Assembly: GCF_036324505.1 (NCBI RefSeq)
Contig: NC_086352.1
Span: forward strand, 33,970,358-34,034,357
Direction of reading: 5' to 3'
DNA: 64,000 nt
Source: Eleginops maclovinus
Taxonomy: Eukaryota > Chordata > Actinopteri > Perciformes > Eleginopidae
The notes under the pieces were generated by a model. The model had not been told where the DNA came from, searched no databases, and was given only the letters and a program-made list of their open reading frames with translations. The first letter of the stretch is position 1; each line of letters opens with the position of its first letter. Shown here in pieces: positions 12,447 through 25,659 of the stretch. Position numbers and translations under genes: made by a program.

Positions 12447-13175
12447 ATGGCACCTCATGGCAAATAACTCTCTGAGGATCTGAAAAAAAGAGCTGTTTCT
12501 CTACATAAAGATCGCCTAGGCTATAAGAAGATTGCAACACCCTGAAACTGAGCTGCAGCACGGTGGCCAAGACCATACAGCAGTTTAACAGGACAGGTTC
12601 CACTCAGAACAGGCCTCGCCATGGTTGACCAAAGAGGTTGAGTGCACGTGCTCAGCGTCATATCCTGAGGTTGTCTCTTGAAAATACACGTATGACTGCT
12701 GCCAGCATTGCTGCAGAGGTTAAAGGGGTGGGGAGTCAGTCTGCCATACGCCGCACACTGTATCAAATTGGTCTGCATGGCTGTCGTCCCAGAAAGAAGC
12801 CTCTTCTAAAGATGATGCACAAGAAAGCCCGCAAACAGTTTGCTGAAGACAAGCAGACTAAGGACATGGATTACTGGAACCGTGTCCTTAATCTGATGAG
12901 ACCCAGATAACTGATTTGGTTCAGATGGTGTCAAGCGTGTGAGGCGGCAACCAGGTGAGGAGTACGAACAGTCAAGCATGGTGGAGGGAGCATCTGTGGG
13001 GCATCCTCAAACAAAAGGTAGAGGAGCGCAAGGTCTCTAACATCCACCAGCTCCGTGAGGTCGTCATGGATTAGTGGAAGAGGATTCCAGTGGCAACCTG
13101 TGAAGCTCTAGTGAACTCTATGTCCAAGAGAGTTAAGGCAGTTCTGGAAAATAAAAAACACACACAATATTGACA
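12447..13175 (+). pseudogene. Tc1 transposase remnant
   Basis: The frame starts ATGGCACCTCATGGCAAA but reaches TAA at 12465-12467, the seventh codon. Recognisable blocks follow: helix-turn-helix DNA-binding sequence near 12500-12640, SARAQRHILRLSLENTRMTA, and CRPRKKPLLKMMHKKARKQF near 12780-12840. The catalytic core is mostly absent. After the GTCAAGCATGGTGG block (12971-12984) the sequence jumps directly to CATCTGTGGGGCATCC, so the segment that should hold the second catalytic Asp is deleted. It cannot make active transposase. Confidence 0.8.
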
Positions 13176-13365
13176 CTTTGGGGCACAAATTGGCCATTTT
13201 CACCTAAGGGTGTACTCACTTTTGTTGCCAGCGGTTTAGACATTAATGGCTGTGTGTTGAGTTATTTTGAGGTCATAGCAAATGTACACTGTTATAAATG
13301 CTGTACACTGACTACTTTACATTGGATCAAAGTGTCATATCTTCAGTGTTGTCTGATGAAAAGAT

Positions 13366-16300
13366 CCATCCATCCATCCATCTTCTCCCGCTTTTCCGTC
13401 AGGGTTGCGGAGGTAACAGCTCCAGCAGAGAGCCCCAAACTTTCCTTTCCCTGGCCACATCAACCAGCTCTGACTGGGGGATTCCAAGACGCTCCCAGGC
13501 CAGTGAAGAGATATAATCCCTCCACCTGGTCCTAGGTCTACCCCTCGGTCTCTTCCCAGCTGGACGTGCCTGGAACACCTCCCTAGGGAGGCGCCCAGGT
13601 GGCATCCTCACTAGGTGCCCGAACCACCTCAACTGGCTCCTTTCAACGCGAAGGAGCAGCGGTTCTACTCCGAGACCCTCCCGGATGACTGAACTTCTCA
13701 CCTTATCCCTAAGGGAGATGCCAGCCACCCTGCAGAGAAATCCCATTTCGGCCACTTGTATCCGCGATCTCGTTCTTTCGGTCATGACCCATCCTTCATG
13801 ACCATAGGTGAGGGTAGGAACGAAGATGGCCCGGTAGACAGAGAGCTTTGCCTTCTGGCTCAGCTCTCTTTTCGTCACAACGGTGCGGTAAAGCGACTGC
13901 AGTACCGCTCCCGCTGCTCCGATTCTCCGGCCCATCTCACGCTCCATTGTTCCCTCACTCGAGAACAAGACCCCGAGATACTTGAACTCCTTCACTTGGG
14001 GTAAGGCTTCATTCCCTACCTGGAGTGGACAATCCATCGGTTTCCTGCTGAGAACCATGGCCTCAGATTTGGAGGTGCTGATCCTCATCCCAGCCGCTTC
14101 ACACTCGGCCGCGAACCGATCCAGTGAGTGCTGAAGGTCACAGACCGATGAAGCCATTAGAACCACATCATCTGCAAAAAGCAGTGGTGCAATCCTTAGC
14201 CCACCGAACTGCAAACCCCCTCCCCCACGACTACGCCTCGAAATCCTGTCCATGAATATCACAAACAGGATTGGTGACAAAGCGCAGCCCTGGCGGAGGC
14301 CAACCCTCACCGGAAAACAGTCCGACGTGCTGCCGAGTACCCGGACACAGCTCTCGCTTTGGGAGTACAGAGATTGGATGGCCCTGAGCAAAGGCCCCCT
14401 CACCCCATACTCCCGCAGCACCTCCCACAGTATCTCCCTGGGAACCCGGTCATACGCCTTCTCCAAATCCACAAAACACATGTAGACCGGATGAGCGTAC
14501 TCCCAGGCCCCCTCCAGGATCCTTGCGAGAGTGAAATGCTGGTCCGTCGTTCCACGACCAGGACGAAAACCGCATTGTTCCTCTTCAATCTGAGGTTCGA
14601 CAATCGGCCGGACCCTCCTTTCCAGCACCTTAGAGTAAACTTTCCCGGGGAGGCTGAGTAATGTGATGCCTCTGTAATTGGCACACACCCTCTGATCCCC
14701 CTTTTTAAAGAGAGGAACCACCACCCCGGTCTGCCACTCCTTCGGTACTGTTTCCGACTTCCACGCAATGTTGACGAGACGTGTCAACCATGACAGTCCC
14801 TCAACACCCAGAGCCTTCAGCATTTCTGGGCAGATCTCATCCACCCCCGGGGCTTTGCCACTGTGGAGCTGTTTAACTACCTCAGTGACTTCCCCCCGTG
14901 AGATTGGAATTGATCCCCCTTCATGCTCCAGCTCCGCCTCTAACATAGAGTGCGGAGTTGTCGGATTCAGGAGTTCCTCAAATTGTTCCTTCCACCGCCC
15001 TAACACACTATCAGTTGAGGTCAACAGTGCCCCATCCTTACTGTACACAGCTTGGATGGTACCCTGCTTCCCCCTCCTGAGGTGCCGGACGGTTTTCCAG
15101 AACAACTTTGGTGCCGACCGAAAGTCCTTCTCCATGGCTTCTCCGAACTTCTCCCACACCCGCTGCTTTGCCTCGGCCACGGCTGAGGCTGCTGCCCTTC
15201 GGGCCTGTCGATACCTTGCAACTGCGTCAGGAGTACCCAGGGATAACATATCCCGGAAGGCCTCCTTCTTCAGTCGGACGGCTTCCCTAACCACCGGTGT
15301 CCACCACGAGGTTCGAGGGTTACCGCCCCTTGAGGCACCTAAGACCTTGAGACCACAGCTCCCCGCCGCAGCTTCGGCAATAGAAGCTTTGAACACCGCC
15401 CACTCTGGTTCAATGTCCCCAGCCTCCACAGGGATGCCTGAAAAGCTCCGCCGGAGGTGTGAGTTGAAGGCTTCCTGGACATGGGACTCCTCCAGACGTT
15501 CCCAGTTCACCCGCACTACACGTTTGGGCTTACCAGGTCTGTCCAGAGGCTTCCCCCGCCACTCGACCCAACTCACCACCAGATGGTGATCAGTTGACAA
15601 CTCCGCCCCTCTCTTCACCCAAGTGTCCAAAACATGCGGCCTCAGATCCGATGATACGATTACAAAATCGATCATGGACCTTCTGCCTAGGGTGCTCTGG
15701 TACCACGTACACTTATGAGCATCCTTATGTTCGAACATGGTGTTTGTTATGGCCAATCCATGACTAGCACAGAAGTCCAGTAACAAACCACCACTCCGGT
15801 TCAGATCAGGGGGGCCGTTCCTCCCAATCACGCCCCTCCAAGTGTCTCCATCATTGCCCACGTGTGCGTTGAAGTCTCCCAGCAAGACTAAGGAGTCCCC
15901 TTCAGGAGCCCCATACAGGACTTCTTTCAGGGTCTCCAAGAAGGCCGAATACTCTGAACTGCTGTTTGGTGCATAAGCACACACAACAGTCAGAGTTTTC
16001 CCCCCCATGACCCGCAGGCGTAGGGAGGCGACCCTCTCGTCCACTGGGGTAAACTCCAACAAAGCGGCACTCAACCGGGGGCTTGTGAGTATCCCCACAC
16101 CCGCTCGGCGCCTCACACCTTGGGCAACTCCGGAGAAGAATAGAGTCCAACCCTTATCCAGAAGTAAGGTTCCAGAGCCGACGCTGTGCGTAGAGGTGAG
16201 CCCCACCAGATCCAACTGGTAACGCTCCACCTCCCGCACAAGCTCCGGCTCCTTCCCCCCAGAGAGGTGACATTCCACGTCCCCAAAGCCTGCTTCTGTC

Positions 16301-16493
16301 GCCTGAGTCTGGTCAGTCGAGACCCTCTGCTTTCACTGCCACCCTTCTGGCAGCGCACCCGACCCCATCGTTGTTTCCCGTAGGTGGTGGGCCCGCGGGA
16401 CGGAGAAGCGGAGGTGTTGCCCACGTTGCTTTTTCGGGCTGTGCCCGGCCGGGCTCCGTGGCACCACGATAAGGTGCTGGTTCTCGGAAAGGC
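13366..16493 (-). mobile_element. RTE-like non-LTR retrotransposon, left copy
   Basis: A minus-strand LINE has its 3' end at a CATC/GATG microsatellite tail (13366-13382) and its 5' end at GAGAACCAGCACCTTATCGTGG (in part) near 16490. The 5' region lacks about 240 bp that the plus-strand copy has between CCTTATCGTGG and TGCCACGGAGCCCGG. It is inserted into the inverted repeat of an older Tc1 element. It encodes endonuclease and reverse transcriptase in one long frame. The exact clade (RTE, RTEX or Rex3-like) is inferred from motif style only. Confidence 0.9.
13399..16278 (-). CDS. LINE endonuclease-reverse transcriptase polyprotein, 959 aa
   Basis: The protein would nick target DNA and copy the element's RNA into the genome. 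Residues 1-240 form an APE-type endonuclease, with AYAPNSS (101-107), [10 protein letters not shown] (134-143), RSMIDFV (200-206) and STDHHLV (228-234). Residues about 480-790 form the reverse transcriptase, with [73 protein letters not shown] near residue 700, and FKYLGV. The C-terminus has [11 protein letters not shown] and the [10 protein letters not shown] motif. The first in-frame Met lies after a frameshift. The segment [11 protein letters not shown], with the conserved catalytic Asn, is in another frame just upstream across a run of six G (minus strand). The protein as encoded may therefore lack endonuclease activity. Confidence 0.9.
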   Translation of the reverse strand: MECHLSGGKEPELVREVERYQLDLVGLTSTHSVGSGTLLLDKGWTLFFSGVAQGVRRRAGVGILTSPRLSAALLEFTPVDERVASLRLRVMGGKTLTVVCAYAPNSSSEYSAFLETLKEVLYGAPEGDSLVLLGDFNAHVGNDGDTWRGVIGRNGPPDLNRSGGLLLDFCASHGLAITNTMFEHKDAHKCTWYQSTLGRRSMIDFVIVSSDLRPHVLDTWVKRGAELSTDHHLVVSWVEWRGKPLDRPGKPKRVVRVNWERLEESHVQEAFNSHLRRSFSGIPVEAGDIEPEWAVFKASIAEAAAGSCGLKVLGASRGGNPRTSWWTPVVREAVRLKKEAFRDMLSLGTPDAVARYRQARRAAASAVAEAKQRVWEKFGEAMEKDFRSAPKLFWKTVRHLRRGKQGTIQAVYSKDGALLTSTDSVLGRWKEQFEELLNPTTPHSMLEAELEHEGGSIPISRGEVTEVVKQLHSGKAPGVDEICPEMLKALGVEGLSWLTRLVNIAWKSETVPKEWQTGVVVPLFKKGDQRVCANYRGITLLSLPGKVYSKVLERRVRPIVEPQIEEEQCGFRPGRGTTDQHFTLARILEGAWEYAHPVYMCFVDLEKAYDRVPREILWEVLREYGVRGPLLRAIQSLYSQSESCVRVLGSTSDCFPVRVGLRQGCALSPILFVIFMDRISRRSRGGGGLQFGGLRIAPLLFADDVVLMASSVCDLQHSLDRFAAECEAAGMRISTSKSEAMVLSRKPMDCPLQVGNEALPQVKEFKYLGVLFSSEGTMEREMGRRIGAAGAVLQSLYRTVVTKRELSQKAKLSVYRAIFVPTLTYGHEGWVMTERTRSRIQVAEMGFLCRVAGISLRDKVRSSVIREGLGVEPLLLRVERSQLRWFGHLVRMPPGRLPREVFQARPAGKRPRGRPRTRWRDYISSLAWERLGIPQSELVDVARERKVWGSLLELLPPQP

Positions 16494-16577
16494 TTTTTTA
16501 TATAATAAAATATTTACAAAAATGTGAGGGGTGTACTCACTTTTGTGAGATACTGTATATCAATATAGTATCTAAAG

Positions 16578-17022
16578 TAGCAGTTCCCAAACTTTTTTTG
16601 CGGCGCACCCCCAAAAAAAAAAAAACGCAACAAAGCTTTGTTTTATCGCCATATAAATAACTTTGTCCTGAGACGTTCCACTTGACAGTTTCCCTGATTT
16701 CAGCCAGTTAATCATATTTGAAAGAATGAATGAAACGAGTTGGCACGCATATGTCCTAGCCTACAGTGAAACGTAGACGAAGACAGCCGCTGTCTTCTTC
16801 TACGTTTCTATCAAAAACTAATCAATTATAGTTTTTTGATTTAAAATAAAAGGGATTACAAAGGAAATGTTTATTGTTCCTGTTTTTATTGTAGCCTATG
16901 GAAAAATCCCACTTAAAAAACAACACTGTGTAATAGTTTTACACCAGACCACCATTACATGTTTCATCTCGCGCACCCCCTGATGGCAGCTCGTGCACCC
17001 CACCACACTTTGGGAATCCCTG
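16578..17022. mobile_element. hAT-type MITE, 445 bp, 8-bp target duplication
   Basis: Perfect 8-bp direct repeats ATCTAAAG (16570-16577 and 17023-17030) bracket a non-coding element. The right end TTTGGGAATCCCTG and the left end TAGCAGTTCCCAAA are imperfect inverted repeats, the left one mutated from a CAG start. Both ends carry GCGCACCCCC-like or GTGCACCCCA-like subterminal repeats. No open frame is present. Confidence 0.88.
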
Positions 17023-17278
17023 ATCTAAAGAATACACAATGTGAAATCTAAATAATTAAAACTCTCTGTAATAGACCAATCTACCACCCAAATAGAAACT
17101 CATGGACATATGAACGGGTGTGCAAAAGAAGAAAATAAACTATTTTAGTAAAGCAATAAGATGTTTTCAGTCATACCAATGTATTATACTCCTAAAACAT
17201 AACACTTTTAAAATAGGACATACTGTAACTGCAAGCCCATGTCATTTTATTTAAAAAATGTATAATCTTGTCGAGATA

Positions 17279-20200
17279 CCTTTTCGAGAACCAGCACCTT
17301 ATCGTGGTGGAGAGGTTTGTGTGCCCCGATGAACCTGGGGGCTGTGTTGTCTGGAACCTTGTGTTCCTGGTAGGGTCTCCCATGGCAAATTGGTCTCAGG
17401 TAAGGGGCCAGACTACGATTGGTTCAAAAAGACCTCATGAATAACATACATGAAAGCGAGGATACCCGGCCCGGAGGAAGCCGGGGGTCCCCTTCTGGAG
17501 CCAAGCCCAGAAGGAGGACTCGTCAGCGAGCGTCTGGTGGCCGGGCTTGCCACGGAGCCCGGCCGGGCACAGCCCGAAAAAGCAACGTGGGCAACACCTC
17601 CGCCTCTCCGTCCCGCGGGCCCACCACCTACGGGAAACAACGATGGGGTCGGGTGCGCTGCCAGAAGGGTGGCAGTGAAAGCAGAGGGTCTCGACGGACC
17701 AGACTCAGGCGAGAGAAGTTGGCTTTGGGGACGTGGAATGTCACCTCTCTGGGGGGAAGGAGCCGGAGCTTGTGCGGGAGGTGGAGCGTTACCAGTTGGA
17801 TCTGGTGGGGCTCACCTCTACCCACAGCGTCGGCTCTGGAACCTTACTTCTTGATAGGGGTTGGATTCTATTCTTCTCCGGAGTGGCCCAAGGTGTGAGG
17901 CGCTGTGCGGGTGTGGGGATACTCACAAGCCCCCGGTTGAGTGCTGCTTTGTTGGAGTTTACCCCAGTGGACGAGAGGGTCGCCTCCCTACGCCTGCGGG
18001 TCATGGGGGGGAAAACTCTGACTGTTGTGTGTGCTTATGCACCAAACAGCAGCTCAGAGTATTCAGCCTTCTTGGAGACCCTGAAAGAAGTCCTGTATGG
18101 GGCTCCTGAAGGGGACTCCTTAGTCTTGCTGGGAGACTTCAACGCACACGTGGGCAATGATGGAGACACTTGGAGGGGCGTGATTGGGAGGAACGGCCCC
18201 CCTGATCTGAACCGGAGTGGTGGTTTGTTACTGGACTTCTGTGCTAGTCATGGATTGGCCATAACAAACACCATGTTCGAACATAAGGATGCTCATAGGT
18301 GTACGTGGTACCAGAGCACCCTAGGCAGAAGGTCCATGATCAATTTTGTTATCGTATCATCAGACCTGAGGCCGCATGTTTTGGACACTCGGGTGAAGAG
18401 AGGGGCGGAGTTGTCAACTGATCACCATCTGGTGGTGAGTTGGGTCGAGTGGCAGGGGAAGCCTCTGGACAGACTTGGTAAGCCCAAACGTGTAGTGCGG
18501 GTGAACTGGGAACGTCTGGAGGAGTCCCAAGTCCAGGAGGCCTTCAACTCACACCTCCGAGGGAGCTTTTCAGGCATCCCTGTGGAGGCTGGGACATTGA
18601 ACCAGAGTGGGCAGTGTTCAAAGCCTCTATTGCCGAAGCTGCGGCGGGGAGCTGTGGTCTCAAGGTCTTAGGTGCCTCAAGGGGTGGTAACCCTCGAACC
18701 TCCTGGTGGACACCGGTGGTCAGGGAAGCCGTCCCACTGAATAAGGAGGCCTTCCGGGATATGTTATCCCTGGGTACTCCTGACGAAGTTGCAAGTATCG
18801 ACAGGCCCGAAGGGCAGCAGCCTCAGCCGTGGCCGAGGCAAAGCAGCGGGTGTGGGAGAAGTTCGGAGAAGCCATGGAGAAGGACTTTCGGTCGGCACCA
18901 AAGTTGTTCTGAAAAACCATCCGACACCTCAGGAGGGGGAAGCAGGGAACCATCCAAGCTGTGTACAGTAAGGATGGGACGCTGTTGACCTCAACTGATA
19001 GTGTGTTAGGGCGGTGGAAGGAACACTTTGAGGAACTCCTGAATCCGACAACTCCGCCCTCTATGTTCGAGGCGGAGCTGGAGTATGAAGGCGGATCAAT
19101 TCCAATTTCACGGGGGGAAGTCACTGAGGTAGTTAAACAGCTCCACAGTGGCAAAGCCCCGGGGGTGGATGAGATCCGCCCAGAAATGCTGAAGGCTCTG
19201 GGTGTTGAGGGACTGTCATGGTTGACACGTCTCATCAACATTGCGTGGAAGTCGGAAACAGTACCGAAGGACTGGCAGACCGGGATGGTGGTTCCTCTTT
19301 TTAAAAAGGGGGATCAGAGGGTGTGTGCTAATTACAGAGGCATCACATTACTCAGCCTCCCCGGGAAAGTTTACTCTAAGGTGCTGGAAAGGAGGGTCCG
19401 GCCGATTGTCGAACCTCAGATTGAAAAGGAACAATGCGGTTTTCACCCTGGTCGTGGAACGACGCACCAGCTTTTCACTCTCGCAAGGATCCTGGAGGGG
19501 GCCTGGGAGTACGCTCATCCGGTCTACATGTGCTTTGTGGATTTGGAGAAGGCGTATGACCGGGTTCCCAGGGAGATACTGTGGGAGGTGCTGCGGGAGT
19601 ATGGGGTGAGGGGGTCTCTACTCAGGGCCATCCAATCTCTGTACTCTCAAAGCGAGAGCTGTGTCCGGGTACTCAGCAGCACGTCGGACCGATTTCCGGT
19701 GAGGGTTGGCCTCCGCCAGGGCTGCGCTTTGTCACCAATCCTGTTTGTGATATTCATAGACAGGATTTCGAGGCGTAGTCGTGGGGGAGGGGGTTTGCAG
19801 TTCGGTGGACTAGGGATTGCACCACTGCTTTTTGCAGATGATGTGGTCCTAATGGCTTCATCGGTCTGTGACCTTCAGCACTCACTGGATCGGTTCGCGG
19901 CCGAGTGTGAAGCGGCTGGGATGAGGATCAGCACCTCCAAATCTGAGGCCATGGTTCTCAGCAGGAAACCGATGGATTGTCCACTCCAGGTAGGGAATGA
20001 AGCCTTACCCCAAGTGAAGGAGTTCAAGTATCTCGGGGTCTTGTTCTCGAGTGAGGGAACAATGGAGCGTGAGATGGGCCGGAGAATCGGAGCAGCGGGA
20101 GCGGTACTGCAGTCGCTTTACCGCACCGTTGTGACGAAAAGAGAGCTGAGCCAGAAGGCAAAGCTCTCTGTCTACCGGGCCATCTTCGTTCCTACCCTCA

Positions 20201-20484
20201 CCTATGGTCATGAAGGATGGGTCATGACCGAAAGAACGAGATCGCGGATACAAGCGGCCGAAATGGGATTTCTCTGCAGGGTGGCTGGCATCTCCCTTAG
20301 GGATAAGGTGAGAAGTTCAGTCATCCGGGAGGGTCTCGGAGTAGAACCGCTGCTCCTTCGCGTTGAAAGGAGCCAGTTGAGGTGGTTCGGGCACCTAGTG
20401 AGGATGCCACCTGGGCGCCTCCCTAGGGAGGTGTTCCAGGCACGTCCAGCTGGGAAGAGACCGAGGGGTAGACCAGGTGGAGGG
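17279..20484 (+). mobile_element. RTE-like non-LTR retrotransposon, right copy, 3' truncated
   Basis: The 5' end matches that of the left LINE copy, from CGAGAACCAGCACCTTATCG, and a full 5' region with AGGTTTGTGTGCCCCGATGA follows. The two LINEs are in opposite orientation with their 5' ends about 785 bp apart. Homology to the left copy stops at GGTGGAGGGA (about 20484), so the last C-terminal codons and the 3' tail are missing. Non-LTR elements usually lose their 5' end, so a 3' loss points to a later deletion or rearrangement. Confidence 0.9.
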
Positions 20485-20496
20485 AAAAGAGGATGA
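17419..20496 (+). pseudogene. LINE endonuclease-reverse transcriptase, broken frame
   Basis: The frame from 17419 encodes a basic leader ending [17 protein letters not shown], the true endonuclease start with its catalytic Asn. It shifts at the run of six G near 17750 into the 17733-18671 frame (endonuclease motifs [10 protein letters not shown] and STDHHLV). Relative to the left copy there is a 1-nt loss near 18590, another near 18796, and TGA in place of a Trp codon at 18910-18912. A 511-aa open frame from 18961 then holds the whole reverse transcriptase ([39 protein letters not shown]). It ends after a 6-nt deletion and truncation at RPRGRPGGGKRG. Confidence 0.9.
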
Positions 20497-21114
20497 CAAA
20501 AGAAAGAACTTAATTTAAGTTTAAATATTGTCTGTTGGTTATAACAGAATCACAGCTATGTTGTTGCAAATAAACGAGCAGCATAATAATATTGAACAGT
20601 GAGCGAACACTGTAAGCAAAGGTCCAAATGGGATTTCTGAGGAGGGACTATTTCTTCAGCAGAACGTTTTTCCAGCGAAACCTGCAGGGAAAGGATATTT
20701 TAATTTGTGTTTATTTTTAGATTTAGGACACTTGTCTGTTTTAGCTTAAAAGTGTGAGAATATATCCCTTTTTTTTAACCTGTAATAATTCTTCTTGCCC
20801 GCTAGGTGGAGGTGTTTAGCTGAGTGTGTTTGATTAGTCTGGGCACTGAAAGTGTATTAGTATTACAGAGAAAGGTTTTTCTTTTATAAAATATACAAGA
20901 CAAGGTGAATAATTCAGACAACCTACATCTCGAACACTTTTTATTTACCATCACTAAAGAAAATGTTGTATATTGTTAGAAAACAAAGGACAGTGTGTGG
21001 AGAGTACACACAATCCTAGGCAAAACATGTTTTAAATCACATTACTGTCGAGATGAAAAGGAATATTATGCAGCAGTGTGGTTGTGAACACACAAATAAA
21101 ATAAGCCATTACGC

Positions 21115-21227
21115 ATAACAAATGCTTTTACTTTTGGTTCTTCAATTATATTTTGTTGCCAATATTTTTGTATTTAGTATTGCTACCTTTACTCAAGTAA
21201 AAACTCGGAGTACTTCTTCAATCACTG
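21115..21227 (-). repeat. MITE family 1, terminal fragment
   Basis: ACTCAAGTAAAAACTCGGAG and the following TACTTCTTCAATCACTG end are the reverse complement of the family-1 terminus (CAGTG.TTGAAGAAGTACTC). The far end was not located. Confidence 0.55.
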
Positions 21228-21689
21228 CTTTAACCGCATACCTATATACAGTATACAGGTAAAAGTACAGAAAAGGTCACGTGACATTATAGTATAAATG
21301 AGAGCTGTCATTTACGAAAAAGTGTAATTCATAAAAGGGTAAATCCAATTATATGTATATTTTATAAAATAATGTTCAACTTAAAATGATGAATACCTCA
21401 GAACAATCTGCCAAGAATTTTCAGCATAACTGGCAACCTTACAAAAATAAAGAGATAAACATGAGTTCTTCACTCAGTCTATTATCTACCTGTTAAATGT
21501 GCTCATTCCAGAACCAACCATCCTGATATTTGATGTACAAGTACAAATCAACAACCAGGAAGCTTAACATTAAGTACATGTGATCAGGGTTTGTAGATGT
21601 TGATGATATTGGTAGATAAAACACATTAAACATGTGCGGCGTTGCAGATTAAACAGTTCATTACCAATAGTCCTCATGCTCAAGAAACA

Positions 21690-21832
21690 TAAGTCAGTAA
21701 TTTAATATATTGAATTATTTAATTTAACTTAGATTTTAAATGCAGGAATTTTACTTGTAGCAGATAATTTTTTTTAATGTAGTATTGCTATTTATCTTTT
21801 ACTAAAGTATAAGATCTGAGTACATCTTTCAT
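21690..21832 (-). repeat. MITE family 1, second terminal fragment
   Basis: ATTTTACTTGTAGCAGATAA and TATAAGATCTGAGTACATCT are diagnostic subterminal motifs of MITE family 1. The copy is degenerate and its borders are approximate. Confidence 0.5.
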
Positions 21833-22389
21833 TTCTGATATTAATCATCATTTTATGTAATGTGATACAAAAACTATTTTTAAAAACGTGTCTTTCATGT
21901 CACAGACAGATGTACCATGTAAAAAAATATATTTTAAATGTCAATTTGCAGCACATTTACTTAATGTTACAGGGTTATTGTAGTGTAATTGGCCTCCATT
22001 TATTGTTGGAACCCTTTTACAATCTGTGGGAATGATAAGCAGTAGTGACAGTAACCTTCCTTTGAGCTTCTTTTGTGTTTAAAAACATGATCTGGTTAAA
22101 GCTGTTCAACCATATATGTTATTTTATTTTTTTATATTTCCCAACAATTAAGTTATAAATGCTGCTTTAGAAACGTCTCACACTACCAGGAAAAAACATT
22201 CTGGCAGGCAAATAGTGATAAATTATACAAAGAGAGCTATAAAACTACTAGGTGCAATTTCACTTCTTACAAACTTCCTTAAACTCTCCTCCAGGTTCCT
22301 AAAACCTGCCTTATACAGGAAAGGACAACACTTGGTAAACAGTCCTGACTGAAGTTGTTTCTCTTTGGAAACAAAATATATGCTTTTAT

Positions 22390-25120
<2,731 letters not shown>

Positions 25121-25625
25121 TTTAGGCAGAGGCGACGTGATCCCTGTCCTATTCTGACGTACCAAAGAGACTCACCTGGGTTGTCCCTGCTCATCAGGTT
25201 CAGAGTGACATCAGAAGGCTGTCTGTGGATCTGCCCATGTGGCTGCAGTATGTTTGAACGCAGAGTGCTGAACGATGCAGGGTTTAGTGTCGCGCTGGAT
25301 GTGGCTCTAACCTTGTCCCATCCGCTCTCCCCAGCAGACAGCAGCTTCGAACCTGAAAAGTTTACCTCAGTTTTCAGCCCTGATGATGGATGTAGCCTGG
25401 CTGTGTGAACCTATGGCTGGCTGACCTACGAGTACATGTGCTTTGTGAGATTGGAAAAGTGATCTGAGTGTCTCAATGCTTGTTTTTGTTTTGTTCAACG
25501 TGTGAATTCTTCATTGGTAAAAAGCTGCTGTGAGTGTGTGCCATAGGTTTTACACTATTTACCAGACTTCCCATAATATTTTAAAGTGTTCTGACCATGC
25601 ATGTAATGGAGTATTTATTTCAACT

Positions 25626-25631
25626 ATTAAA
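25626..25631 (+). terminator. Probable tlnrd1 polyadenylation signal (ATTAAA)
   Basis: ATTAAA followed within about 15 bp by a T/G-rich stretch lies 500 bp after the tlnrd1 stop codon, at the point where composition turns AT-rich. It is a plausible transcript end. Confidence 0.45.
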
Positions 25632-25659
25632 AATGTTGTTTCTGATATGCTGTTGTTGG

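Larger units (their letters stand above)
12226..16555 (+). mobile_element. Decayed Tc1 transposon, split by a LINE insertion
   Basis: The right end GTGTACTCACTTTTGTGAGA, then TACTG at 16555, is followed by TA. An inner copy of GTACTCACTTTTGTTGCCAG at about 13210-13229 and its inverse at about 12258-12290 show long inverted repeats. The outer part of the left repeat is missing, replaced by the element ending at 12222. The right inverted repeat is interrupted between GATGAAAAGAT (13355-13365) and ATAATAAAATATTTAC (16502 onward) by a minus-strand LINE. The transposase between is a remnant. Confidence 0.85.
20500..22380. other. Intergenic AT-rich stretch upstream of tlnrd1
   Basis: No gene is seen. 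Two one-sided fragments of MITE family 1 lie at 21115-21227 and about 21690-21832. The rest is AT-rich with no clear signal. Confidence 0.5.

Noticed and set aside
14768..15589. 273-aa plus-strand frame in the left LINE
   Set aside because: It is antisense to the endonuclease-reverse transcriptase frame and has no motifs.
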